The notes under the pieces are model-generated. The model had not been told where the DNA came from and searched no databases. It was given only the letters and a program-made list of their open reading frames with translations. Shown one piece after another: positions 7,324-14,370 of a DNA stretch of 32,693 nucleotides; positions within the stretch are counted from its first letter, which is position 1, and every line of letters starts with the position of its first letter. Source of the stretch: Candidatus Methanophagales archaeon (GTDB lineage: Archaea > Halobacteriota > Syntropharchaeia > Alkanophagales > Methanospirareceae); the NCBI GenBank assembly GCA_029241965.1, contig JAPWVK010000092.1, forward strand, positions 1 to 32,693, read 5' to 3'. Both the position numbers and the translations under genes were made by a program.

Positions 7324-8022
7324 TTGTCATCAGTATTCTATACAGAAGTTGATTGGGTTGTTGAAATAGATAGTAATGGGAACGCTAAACATAAATTGGC
7401 AATTAAACTTTTACATCTTTTATCGAGAATTCCAACGGTAGATGAGACTATTTCAATAGAATTACCAGCTAATCACCCTTTTGGGGAGTTTAGAACTAAA
7501 ATTAAGAACTCCGATCTACCCGAGGGATATGGATACATTAGGGGCAAATATGTATTAAATTTTGATGATATAACTCAATTTATTAACAAATCATCCAGGG
7601 AAAATACGGTAAATGTTTCCTTTAATCAAGGAAGAATAGAGCATAGGATGCATGATGTTCACATTGTAGAGCTGGGGACATTCGTTCCTCACTTAAAAGC
7701 ATCCAAAATCAATTTTAAAATCACATTACCAGAAATTACCAACCGTTGGGAGAAGTTTTTGCTTCATTTTTTAGCGATGAGAAAGGATAGGGAAGGCATA
7801 TATAGTATAGTTCCTAGAGGTGAGACACCACAAGATATAACTCAAACGAAAGGAGAAATCTTTTATCAATTAATGGAGAATTACTTTCCCCTAGATTTTG
7901 GGATAGCATATCGATCCATTGGAAAATTGCATGTGATATCTTTAATAGTTGGAGTACTTATCGGATTGCCAGCATCAATAATGGGGAATTGGCTTTATAA
8001 TTATTTAGCAGGGGGTCTATAA
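7324..8022 (+). CDS. Unknown protein with C-terminal membrane anchor
   Basis: The product is about 232 aa. I chose the TTG at 7324 because GAGGTGATC at 7312-7320 is an excellent Shine-Dalgarno site just upstream; the in-frame GTG at 7315 is part of that site. The body has no signal peptide and includes IELPANHPFGEFRTKIKNSDLPEGYGYIRG, rich in beta-type segments. The C-terminus carries one hydrophobic helix (HVISLIVGVLIGLPASIMG) followed by NWLYNYLAGGL, so it looks like a tail-anchored cytoplasmic domain. It lies 11 bases after the PRTase-like gene and one base before the decarboxylase-like gene. Family and function are unknown. Confidence 0.65.
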   Translation: MSSVFYTEVDWVVEIDSNGNAKHKLAIKLLHLLSRIPTVDETISIELPANHPFGEFRTKIKNSDLPEGYGYIRGKYVLNFDDITQFINKSSRENTVNVSFNQGRIEHRMHDVHIVELGTFVPHLKASKINFKITLPEITNRWEKFLLHFLAMRKDREGIYSIVPRGETPQDITQTKGEIFYQLMENYFPLDFGIAYRSIGKLHVISLIVGVLIGLPASIMGNWLYNYLAGGL

Positions 8023-8023
8023 C

Positions 8024-8761
8024 ATGTCACTATTTTTCTCGAAGCATGGCATCATACCTGCCTGTGATGTCAGTGACATTGCCGATTTAGCCGACCTTGT
8101 TGAAGTGACGAATGACTTGGATTTTATTCAAGGTTATAAAATTGGGATGGACCTCGTAGTGTCTCATGGAATAAACAAAGTCACTGAACTCATCCGTGAA
8201 TATACCGACCTACCTATAATTTACGACCACCAAAAATTTGGCACTGATATTCCCGACATATGTAGTGGAAAGATACTAGATACATTAAAAACTGCAGGCA
8301 TCAATGGCGTTATTATCTTCCCTCAATCAGGGATAGAAACATTAAAAGCAACTGTTAAAGCATGCAAAGAAACGTTTTTATCACCGATTGTCGGTGGTGA
8401 GATGACTCATAGAGGATATATAGTCAGCGAAGGGGGCTACATTGCGGATGAAGCACCTGAAAGAATATATTTAGATGCTGCAAGGTTAGGTGTTGAGTAT
8501 TTTGTTATACCGGGTACGAAGTTGGAGAGCATGAGAAAATATCACTCTAAATTACAAAAAATCATCAAAGAGCCAAAATTCTTATTCCCTGGTATAGGCA
8601 AGGGTCAAGGTGGAGATATAGCTGCAGCGTTTAGTGCTGTTCATCCATATGATAGTTATGCAATAGTTGGGCGAGGGATTTATGGTGAAAAGAACAGGGG
8701 CGAAGCTGCAAAGAAACTCTGGGAAAATGTACAGCGTCAAATTGGCAAATCTGATGTTTAA
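8024..8761 (+). CDS. OMP decarboxylase/HUMPS-superfamily protein with variant active-site spacing
   Basis: This 245-aa TIM barrel matches the OMP decarboxylase superfamily. It has the strand-1 Asp in IIPACDVSD (Asp15), the strand-2 Lys in GYKIGMD (Lys39), a glycine-rich phosphate site FPGIGKGQGGD, and the final AIVGRGIYG. The catalytic motif reads YDHQKFGTDIPD, so Asp68, Lys71 and Asp75 are spaced three and four apart rather than the canonical DxKxxD. It could be a pyrF variant or a decarboxylase/aldolase acting on another ribonucleotide. It starts one base after the previous stop and overlaps the next gene by eight bases. Confidence 0.75.
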   Translation: MSLFFSKHGIIPACDVSDIADLADLVEVTNDLDFIQGYKIGMDLVVSHGINKVTELIREYTDLPIIYDHQKFGTDIPDICSGKILDTLKTAGINGVIIFPQSGIETLKATVKACKETFLSPIVGGEMTHRGYIVSEGGYIADEAPERIYLDAARLGVEYFVIPGTKLESMRKYHSKLQKIIKEPKFLFPGIGKGQGGDIAAAFSAVHPYDSYAIVGRGIYGEKNRGEAAKKLWENVQRQIGKSDV

Positions 8762-9518
8762 CTGTGAGAGCAGAGATAAAGAAAATAACGAAATATCATG
8801 CGAAAAATGGTTAGACCAGAAATTAGGGGATATTCCAAATACAAATTTCCAGGCGGCGGATATTCTTTATAAATTAGGGTTCGATGCCGTACATGTATTA
8901 CCTCTGATAGGTCCTGACTGCGCGGGAGCGCTTCAGATAGCAGCCGAAAGAAACGATATGGCTGGGGTTATCCACGTCATCAACATGACGCATGACGGCT
9001 ATAAAGAAGCGAAGCAGGATTATTTTAAGGCGGATGTAATGGACAAACTACGAGAACGTACGCTTGGTACTTATACATATCCCGTGAAAACGGGTAAAGA
9101 AACGACACAAATCAAAATCCGGGCGATTGGTACCATTGAGCCAGCAAATAGACCTTATGAGCTGTTTGATGGCTATAAAAGAATTTACAATGACAAAATC
9201 ATGATACTATCAATCGGGATAGGTATTCAGGGAGCATTGCCCGGAAGCGCATTATATGCGGGTGCGACCTGCGAAGGCATCGGTAGATTTATTTTTAACG
9301 CAGACTCAGGGATAGACAATGCGGGCAACATGGCAAAAAAAGCAGAATTATGTACACAATCTGCGTTACTCGCTCTTTCAGCACGATACTCTAATGCGCC
9401 GTATCCTTTAGAAAACATAAAAAGTATTCTAAAAGAATTCAATCCCAAAATCTCAGAAAGCACGAGAGAAGGGCTAAACAGGGTATATCTCGCAAGGACT
9501 GAAGCTGCTAATCGTTAG
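8754..9518 (+). CDS. OMP decarboxylase-like protein lacking the N-terminal barrel strands
   Basis: A second OMP-decarboxylase-superfamily protein, 254 aa from the ATG at 8754, which overlaps the previous stop by eight bases. The canonical DxKxxD motif is present very early, as LDQKLGDIPNT at 20-30 (Asp21, Lys23, Asp26), followed by LYKLGFDAVHVLPLIG. The last strands read GIGIQGALPG and GIGRFIFNA. Ordinary OMP decarboxylases have about 60 residues before this motif, supplying the strand-1 Asp and strand-2 Lys; here only about 20 exist. In-frame sequence extends upstream to 8667 but does not resemble the missing part. The protein may be truncated, or it may work with the full-length neighbour. 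Confidence 0.65.
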   Translation: MFNCESRDKENNEISCEKWLDQKLGDIPNTNFQAADILYKLGFDAVHVLPLIGPDCAGALQIAAERNDMAGVIHVINMTHDGYKEAKQDYFKADVMDKLRERTLGTYTYPVKTGKETTQIKIRAIGTIEPANRPYELFDGYKRIYNDKIMILSIGIGIQGALPGSALYAGATCEGIGRFIFNADSGIDNAGNMAKKAELCTQSALLALSARYSNAPYPLENIKSILKEFNPKISESTREGLNRVYLARTEAANR

Positions 9519-9928
9519 CTGGCTGCGTTACTTTCGGTGTCTTTTATATAAATTACGTCCTCCACACCTTTAAAAAGCTCATCACCTGTCAAGACAGGTT
9601 TCATATATTATCGCATCGGCCAATCCGAAATTTGGATAGTTTTTTCTCAACTTCTTTTTCGTTTTTTTCCCCCCCCTAATTGCAATCTCTTTTGTCAAAC
9701 AAATAATTTTTGCCTTATCAAGTATGAATTCTAAATCTTCTCTCAGAATTTCCCTCCTTCTCGCTGATATCTATCTGATAGCTCGACCAAAACGATTGTG
9801 GGTGTGGCACAGTTACCATCATCTATGTATTTCTTTGCCATTTTCCAGTATTCAGACCCCTTGAAATATTCAATCCATGCGTTAGCATCAATCACTGCAT
9901 CCCCGCTCTCCAATGAATATGACCTCAT
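9515..9928 (-). pseudogene. Frameshifted PIN-domain (VapC-like) toxin gene
   Basis: The reverse strand encodes a PIN start (AVIDANAWIEYFKGS, then IVLVELSDRYQ) that hits a stop after 61 codons, near 9743. The rest continues in another frame as REILREDLEFILDKAK, KEIAIRGG, and YPNFGLADAIIYET. It then shifts again near 9605 to PVLTGDELFKGVEDVIYI and ends at 9515. All PIN acidic motifs are still recognisable across three frames, so this is a recently broken toxin gene. A G run and an A run (about 9659-9678) lie in the middle segment. Its start overlaps the end of the intact vapC, and its end overlaps the preceding plus-strand gene by a few bases. Confidence 0.75.
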
Positions 9929-10319
9929 TTGTATTAATTTTGTTTCGAAATACCTTATCCGCAGTAATAAGATTACATCTTTTGAATCTACCGACTGCTA
10001 AATATACGTTATCATAAATTGTTGTATCCGTATCTAATGCGGAATCCATTGCCTCTGATATGATTTCCTTAGTAGATGATACTACCTCAAAATCTGTTGA
10101 GTATATATCTTCAATCAGTTCAAGTTTTTCTTCCAGTGACAGTACCATATTATATCTTATTGCATTTGAGACTTCGTAAAACATTAAATCAGGAACGACA
10201 ACATCAAGTTCTTGCCCAAAAAATCTATCTCTTATTCTCAGCGCAATATCTGTATACTCTTCTTCGCAAAACCACTTCACGATTATCGATGCGTCTAATA
10301 CTACTGTTTCTTTCGCCAT
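9888..10319 (-). CDS. vapC: VapC-family PIN-domain ribonuclease toxin
   Basis: This 143-aa PIN protein has the first catalytic Asp in VVLDASIIVKWF (Asp9), the conserved Glu in FYEVSNAI, and the C-terminal acidic cluster in TIYDNVYLAVGRFKRCNLITADKVF. VapC toxins cleave RNA, usually tRNA or rRNA, and are held inactive by the partner VapB. It overlaps the upstream vapB by 19 bases. No frame defect is seen, so the toxin should be functional. Confidence 0.88.
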   Translation of the reverse strand: MAKETVVLDASIIVKWFCEEEYTDIALRIRDRFFGQELDVVVPDLMFYEVSNAIRYNMVLSLEEKLELIEDIYSTDFEVVSSTKEIISEAMDSALDTDTTIYDNVYLAVGRFKRCNLITADKVFRNKINTNEVIFIGERGCSD

Positions 10320-10522
10320 TCTATTATCTCTTTAGCCATATTTATGTTCTTACCTGCAGTTTTCTTTCTAATCAAATCCATATGTTCAACTATTTTTACC
10401 CTCCGTAAATTTTTTATTTTCTCATCTATGGATTCTCTGACATACTCCGACCAATTCACTCCAAATTTCGCCATCTCTGCCTTTAAATCCTCAGATATCT
10501 TTATATCAATTATCTCAGACAT
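10301..10522 (-). CDS. vapB: VapB-type antitoxin
   Basis: This 73-aa protein precedes and overlaps vapC. Its N-terminus (EIIDIKISEDLKAEMAKFG, then NWSEYVRESIDEKI) has the ribbon-helix-helix pattern of archaeal VapB antitoxins. The C-terminal charged tail (MAKEIIEWRKKQ) would wrap the toxin active site. VapB normally represses its own operon. The assignment rests on pattern and gene order. Confidence 0.8.
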   Translation of the reverse strand: MSEIIDIKISEDLKAEMAKFGVNWSEYVRESIDEKIKNLRRVKIVEHMDLIRKKTAGKNINMAKEIIEWRKKQ

Positions 10523-10584
10523 TTTTAAAACCTTTTTCCTTCCTTTTGATAATCTTTACCCCAACCCAATTTTTCTTTTAGCAC

Positions 10585-10615
10585 AGGTTTTCTTTTTTTG
10601 AAAAAGAAAAAGTGT
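10585..10615. terminator. A/T hairpin and T-tract downstream of the S-layer-type gene
   Basis: GTTTTCTTTTTTTGAAAAAGAAAAAG can fold on itself and supplies T-runs on both strands. It lies about 70-100 bases beyond the reverse-strand S-layer-type stop codon and upstream of vapB, so it can end S-layer transcription. Confidence 0.4.
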
Positions 10616-10683
10616 TAAAAAAACAAAAAAGGGGATAAAAAAAACACCCCACAAATCCTTTTAGTTTGAGTTTTCGTTTGTCT

Positions 10684-12882
10684 TTACTTTCGTCTTCTGA
10701 GTACAAGGTAAGCAATCGCTAACAAGCCTGCAATGGCAAATATGCCTCCGAATCCTGGTGTTGTCGGTTCTTCAGCAGGTTCCTCAGCAGGTTCCTCAAC
10801 TACAGGTTCCTCAACTACAGGTTCCTCAACTGGTTCCTCCGCTTTGCCTGCTCCTATATTTACCGTCGTTTCATATGTATTACCATCACCATCGTCTGCC
10901 TTCACTATGTATGTTCCTATTTTCGCATCTGTTGTGTCGAATGTTGCATTGAACGTACCGTTTTCTGCAGGGACTGTCGCCGGCGTTAGCTCTGTCGGTC
11001 CTTTAACCGTGACGACAATAGTAAATCCTTCCTCTCGGTTGGTCGTTCCTGATACGTCCAGAGGTTCTCCACTGGCCACATCTGCTACTGGATTAAGTTC
11101 TACATATGGTGATTCTACATTTACCATGTCCATCCATAAGAGGTCATCACTTAATGACATTATATCCAGTATTACCTCCAGTATCTCGTCCTGTGTCCTG
11201 GTCTTGAGCGAATAGTCCGCTAAAGCCTTTTCAATTGTAGTCCAGTCCTTACCGCTGCCATACCACTCATTTGCGCCTTTGGTGAGCACCATAACGAGAT
11301 ATCGTCCAGTATCAGAGTTATCGTCAACGGTGATCTTCTTGTAGAATGAATCATCGCTTGTCGTAACCGAGGTTTTCCCTATATACATCTCCTTCTTCGA
11401 GCTATATTCTATGTTTGTACCACTGTAACCCTTGGGTGCTACTATTAGTATATCTACGTCCTTTGATCCCTTGGCAGTACCGGTGATCGTGAAATCATCG
11501 CCCTGCGCTACACTATTGGTTGATAGCTCTGCCGTCAAATCGCCTCTTGTCATTAATATCGCAATCGAACCATCGTCTTTTTCGTCGTCCTTTATGTCAC
11601 CTTTTCCTTCATCTCTGTCTATATACGCTCTCAATCGCACGGAACCCGGAATTTGGAATGCCGCAGGCGCCGTCTCTGAGCTTGTATCTATCTCCTCCTC
11701 AAATTCGCCATTCTCATCTATTACGATAGCATCCAGTTTCTGGACTACCTCGTCATCTACTGCAATAGTCACTGTGTCACCCGTATTTGAGGTACCCTTA
11801 ATATTAAACCGCTGCCCTATTACTACTGTACCTGGGATGTCAAATATAACTGCTTTGTCTGTTACTGTTATGTCAACGGTATCATACGATCCCTCTTCAT
11901 CATTATCATCCACTCTAATCGTAAATGCGCCTGTATCGTTGAATTCAACCGCGTAGGTCCTCATACCGTCATCGTCTATTGTGTCATTGAACTTATTAGT
12001 CGTTTTATCTCTTGGGTTGTTATCAATCCCCGCAGGGAAATATACATTTTTAGTTAAAGGGTCTGCTTTCACCGTGACCTCATGACCGGCTACACCCGTT
12101 ACTGTGAGTTTTACAACTTCGAGTTCAGGTACTTCTGTCGTATCCGCTTTTATGGCTACCGTCCCTTTTATCATGTTCAGCTCCCTTTTGGGGCTCTGTT
12201 CATCCAAGTTACATGCGTTTTCCGGTTTAGTCTTCACCTGGAATGTGTAATGACCTACATCCCAGCCTGTGGTGTCAATGGCGCCGTCACCTGTAAAACC
12301 AGCCAGAGTACTCACTTTTATGCCTTTGAAGTTATAAGTTTTGCCATTCACCTTCTTAGTTGTTATCTGTCCTTTAGGACCTATTACAACGAGATCAACA
12401 ATGTCATCCTCAAACAGGTTTATCCCACCAACATCTATGGTAAGTGGAGTAGTCCTGGCAATTGACGACACTGTTTTATCCTCTACTTTCAGTTTCAGTG
12501 GCATATCTGGGTCCGAGAATGAAAGCTGTGCATCTTTCGTCCCTGCTCTTTCTTTGTAATTCACATAAAAAGACCCATCTTTCTTCCACTCACTTCCTGA
12601 TATTACAAGCCGGTTGTTGGCATCTGCCATTTTCGTCCATTCCACTGCTTCCTTCACTCGATATATTGTTACTTTATCTGCTCCCCAATTAGTACTGAAA
12701 TCCAACTCTTGACCGATTAACGCTGATTGCACTGTTACCCCTGCATCATTTTTGATGATATTGTATTTTCCACCATCGCTGTAAGCACCAGTACTTCCGA
12801 TCATCGCGACCATAACAGAAGCCACCATAATCGCTGCCAGTGCAATGCCTATAATCGCTTTTCCTCTCTTTCTTGTTTCCAT
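10684..12882 (-). CDS. S-layer-type surface protein with PGF-CTERM sorting signal
   Basis: This 732-aa exported protein has a long signal peptide (KAIIGIALAAIMVASVMVAMI, ending near GSTGA). The mature start, YSDGGKYNIIKNDAGVTVQSALIGQ, is typical of a euryarchaeal surface-protein family, and several beta-sandwich/Ig-like segments follow. Near the C-terminus is a low-complexity EEPVVEEP/EEPAEEP linker, then the archaeosortase signal PGFGGIFAIAGLLAIAYLVL with a basic RRRK end. PGF-CTERM proteins are cut by archaeosortase A and attached to a lipid. The linker spaces the protein from the membrane. A strong AGGAGGTGA site precedes the ATG, consistent with high expression. It could be the main S-layer protein or one of several paralogues. 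Confidence 0.88.
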   Translation of the reverse strand: METRKRGKAIIGIALAAIMVASVMVAMIGSTGAYSDGGKYNIIKNDAGVTVQSALIGQELDFSTNWGADKVTIYRVKEAVEWTKMADANNRLVISGSEWKKDGSFYVNYKERAGTKDAQLSFSDPDMPLKLKVEDKTVSSIARTTPLTIDVGGINLFEDDIVDLVVIGPKGQITTKKVNGKTYNFKGIKVSTLAGFTGDGAIDTTGWDVGHYTFQVKTKPENACNLDEQSPKRELNMIKGTVAIKADTTEVPELEVVKLTVTGVAGHEVTVKADPLTKNVYFPAGIDNNPRDKTTNKFNDTIDDDGMRTYAVEFNDTGAFTIRVDDNDEEGSYDTVDITVTDKAVIFDIPGTVVIGQRFNIKGTSNTGDTVTIAVDDEVVQKLDAIVIDENGEFEEEIDTSSETAPAAFQIPGSVRLRAYIDRDEGKGDIKDDEKDDGSIAILMTRGDLTAELSTNSVAQGDDFTITGTAKGSKDVDILIVAPKGYSGTNIEYSSKKEMYIGKTSVTTSDDSFYKKITVDDNSDTGRYLVMVLTKGANEWYGSGKDWTTIEKALADYSLKTRTQDEILEVILDIMSLSDDLLWMDMVNVESPYVELNPVADVASGEPLDVSGTTNREEGFTIVVTVKGPTELTPATVPAENGTFNATFDTTDAKIGTYIVKADDGDGNTYETTVNIGAGKAEEPVEEPVVEEPVVEEPAEEPAEEPTTPGFGGIFAIAGLLAIAYLVLRRRK
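10769..10839. repeat. Minisatellite encoding the EEPVVEEP linker
   Basis: Tandem copies of GGTTCCTCA(A/G)C(T/A)(A/G)CA units encode the acidic, proline-rich linker before the PGF-CTERM anchor. Such units expand and contract easily, so linker length may vary between strains. Confidence 0.7.
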
Positions 12883-12894
12883 TTTTTCTTTCTC

Positions 12895-12945
12895 ACCTCC
12901 TAAGTTCTTTCATCAAAAAGGGGATATATAAAACTTTGCCCATTT
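12895..12945 (-). promoter_or_regulatory. Promoter and strong ribosome-binding site of the S-layer-type gene
   Basis: On the reverse strand GGCAAAG then TTTTATATATCCCC (about 12921-12940) forms a BRE/TATA pair. Initiation about 25 bases downstream, near 12900, would leave a short leader holding AGGAGGTGAG just before the ATG at 12882. Confidence 0.6.
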
Positions 12946-13116
12946 TACCCTTCTGATTAGCGTTATCCTTCTCCCTTTCCTTCTTCTTCGCTTTTGCTTC
13001 TCTTGGCATCTCCCCTTTTTCCCCTCTTCTATCCTATTCCTTACCTGCTATATATAACTTTATGCTTTTCGGTTTTGGTGCGCCCGTATATACCATCCCG
13101 CACCGACCGTAGATAC

Positions 13117-13287
13117 TTAGCATTTGAAATAGATGAGCGTGATTACTTTTATTACTTTCGGTTTATAAGTCCTAGTATGTGCGCTTATTTTCTCCCTCAA
13201 TTCTTTTATCTCTTTTAGTATCTTAATTATTTTCGCTTCTTTATCCCTCCGCTTCCTTCTTATTATCAAGTCAATCAACGGATACAC
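13117..13287 (-). CDS. Possible small membrane-proximal coiled-coil protein
   Basis: A 56-codon reverse-strand frame starts at a GTG (13287) and ends at TAA (13117). It reads a short hydrophobic YPLIDLIIRRKRR segment followed by a charged heptad-like helix (AKIIKILKEIKELREKI). The layout mirrors the preceding 74-aa protein, which also ends in ELRELRKELREK. The same frame is open upstream into that gene as GEVIGAFVYP, so a frameshifted fusion or a lost start is possible. There is no clear ribosome-binding site. Confidence 0.4.
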   Translation of the reverse strand: MYPLIDLIIRRKRRDKEAKIIKILKEIKELREKISAHTRTYKPKVIKVITLIYFKC

Positions 13288-13298
13288 GAAAGCCCCTA

Positions 13299-13523
13299 TT
13301 ACTTCTCCCTCAGCTCTTTCCTTAGCTCTCTTAGCTCTACCCTTACATCAAGATATAAACCAAACGCAAAAGCAAAATAGAAAGTATCAATTGGAGGACT
13401 ATCCCAAAAACCGACCCTTACAAGAATCAATCCTATCAATCCATAAAAAATTAATACATACGCCAATATTCTCAGACCACCCTCAAATAATCTTTTTTTC
13501 ATGATCATGCTCTCTTCACTCAT
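13299..13523 (-). CDS. Small two-helix membrane protein
   Basis: This 74-aa protein has two hydrophobic helices (ILAYVLIFYGLIGLILV, and FYFAFAFGLYL) and a charged C-terminal coiled-coil tail (VELRELRKELREK). A GAGGTGAGG site supports the ATG at 13523. No named family was recognised. It is read in the same direction as the S-layer-type gene but separated by about 400 bases, and it may form a pair with the short frame just downstream. Confidence 0.6.
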   Translation of the reverse strand: MSEESMIMKKRLFEGGLRILAYVLIFYGLIGLILVRVGFWDSPPIDTFYFAFAFGLYLDVRVELRELRKELREK

Positions 13524-13597
13524 TTTGCTTTCCTCACCTCTTTTTCATATTAGATTTTCCTTTTGATAAATCTTTTTGTTTCAAAAGAAAAAGTTTT

Positions 13598-13638
13598 CTT
13601 TGGTAAAGCTAATAATTTCTTTCTGAAAGAAAGGTTTA
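13598..13638. repeat. Hairpin element, AAGCT...AAAGGTTT family (copy 1)
   Basis: TTTGGTAAAGCT, then a TTTCTTTCTGAAAGAAA palindrome, then GGTTTATG. It shares its edges with the elements at 14336, 25195, 25611 and 28665. Here it lies immediately before the kinase start codon, so AAAGG may double as its ribosome-binding site. Confidence 0.5.
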
Positions 13639-14198
13639 TGATACTCGCAATCACGGGGACACCGGGCACGGGAAAGACAAGTGTATGCAAAGCACTTGGA
13701 CTTGATTTTGTAGATTTGAACAAAGTAATTGAAGACAAAAACTTCTATACGGGTATAGATACAGAAAGAGGCTCTATTATCGCAGACCTTGATAAACTAA
13801 GTGAATATCTGAGGCATGCGGAAAGAACTTTTTTGCTTATAGAAAGCCACTTAGCCCATCTTCTGTCGCCTGATGTAGCAATCGTACTGCGCACAAATCC
13901 CGCTTTGCTCACTGAACGGTTAACGCAAAGAGGTTTTCCAGCACGAAAAATAAAGGAGAATGTGGAAGCGGAAACGCTGGACGTTATATTAACAGAAGCG
14001 GTTGACCTCTGCAAAGTTGTATATGAAGTTGACACAAGTGATAAGAGCATAGAAGAAGTGGCTTCTATTGTACGTGAAATTATAGACGCAGAGATAGAAG
14101 GAGAAAGTGCCAAAAAGAAAACGCTAAGGGATAGGTATATGTCTGGCTCCGTGAACTGGTCCTGTTTCGTTGATTCGGTCTTCGGGTTCAATGACTGA
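13638..14198 (+). CDS. Archaeal AK6/Fap7-type adenylate kinase
   Basis: This 186-aa P-loop kinase starts at the ATG 13638 (MILAITGTPGTGKTS), with Walker A GTPGTGKT at 7-14. It continues DFVDLNKVIEDKNFYTGID, LIESHLAHLLSPDVAIVLRTNP and LTERLTQRGFPARKIKENVEAE, the pattern of AK6/Fap7. In eukaryotes and archaea these proteins bind uS11 and help mature the small ribosomal subunit; they also have adenylate kinase and ATPase activity. The C-terminus has a short extension (SGSVNWSCFVDSVFGFND) whose meaning is unknown. Longer in-frame sequence upstream contains the hairpin repeat and is not expected to be translated. Confidence 0.88.
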   Translation: MILAITGTPGTGKTSVCKALGLDFVDLNKVIEDKNFYTGIDTERGSIIADLDKLSEYLRHAERTFLLIESHLAHLLSPDVAIVLRTNPALLTERLTQRGFPARKIKENVEAETLDVILTEAVDLCKVVYEVDTSDKSIEEVASIVREIIDAEIEGESAKKKTLRDRYMSGSVNWSCFVDSVFGFND

Positions 14199-14301
14199 GC
14201 TCTAAATATCTAAATCATATAGCGAATATATCTCATCCATATTCAGCATATCAAAATTAGTGAAGGAATTAGAGAAAATCCTTTACGGTAAAATTAATCC
14301 T

Positions 14302-14370
14302 TTTTTTTGCGAAGCAAAAAAACGCGTAAGCGTTCTTTTGGTAAAGCTTTTCTTTCTAAGAAAAGGTTTA
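14302..14370. repeat. Triple hairpin between convergent genes (family copy 2)
   Basis: Three adjacent small stems occur: TTTTTTTGC-gaa-GCAAAAAAA (14302-14322), AACGC-gtaa-GCGTT (about 14321-14334), and CTTTTC-TTTCTAA-GAAAAG, flanked by TTGGTAAAG and GTTTA (14336-14370). Located between the AK6 and reverse-strand 349-aa genes, they probably end transcription in both directions. Confidence 0.5.

Noticed and set aside
8667-8753. Longer start for the second OMP-decarboxylase-like gene
   Set aside because: The extra 29 residues overlap the previous gene and do not resemble the missing OMP decarboxylase strands.
10769-10839. Short tandem repeats that might suggest a CRISPR array
   Set aside because: The units are about 9-15 bases with no spacers and encode the proline/glutamate linker of the surface protein.
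12994-13218. 74-codon plus-strand frame
   Set aside because: A Phe/Tyr/Leu/Pro-rich translation with no ribosome-binding site; the reverse strand over the same bases reads a more protein-like coiled coil.
13563-13637. Extended N-terminus of the AK6-type kinase
   Set aside because: The upstream in-frame sequence is the hairpin repeat, and the P-loop protein properly begins at MILAITGTPG (13638).
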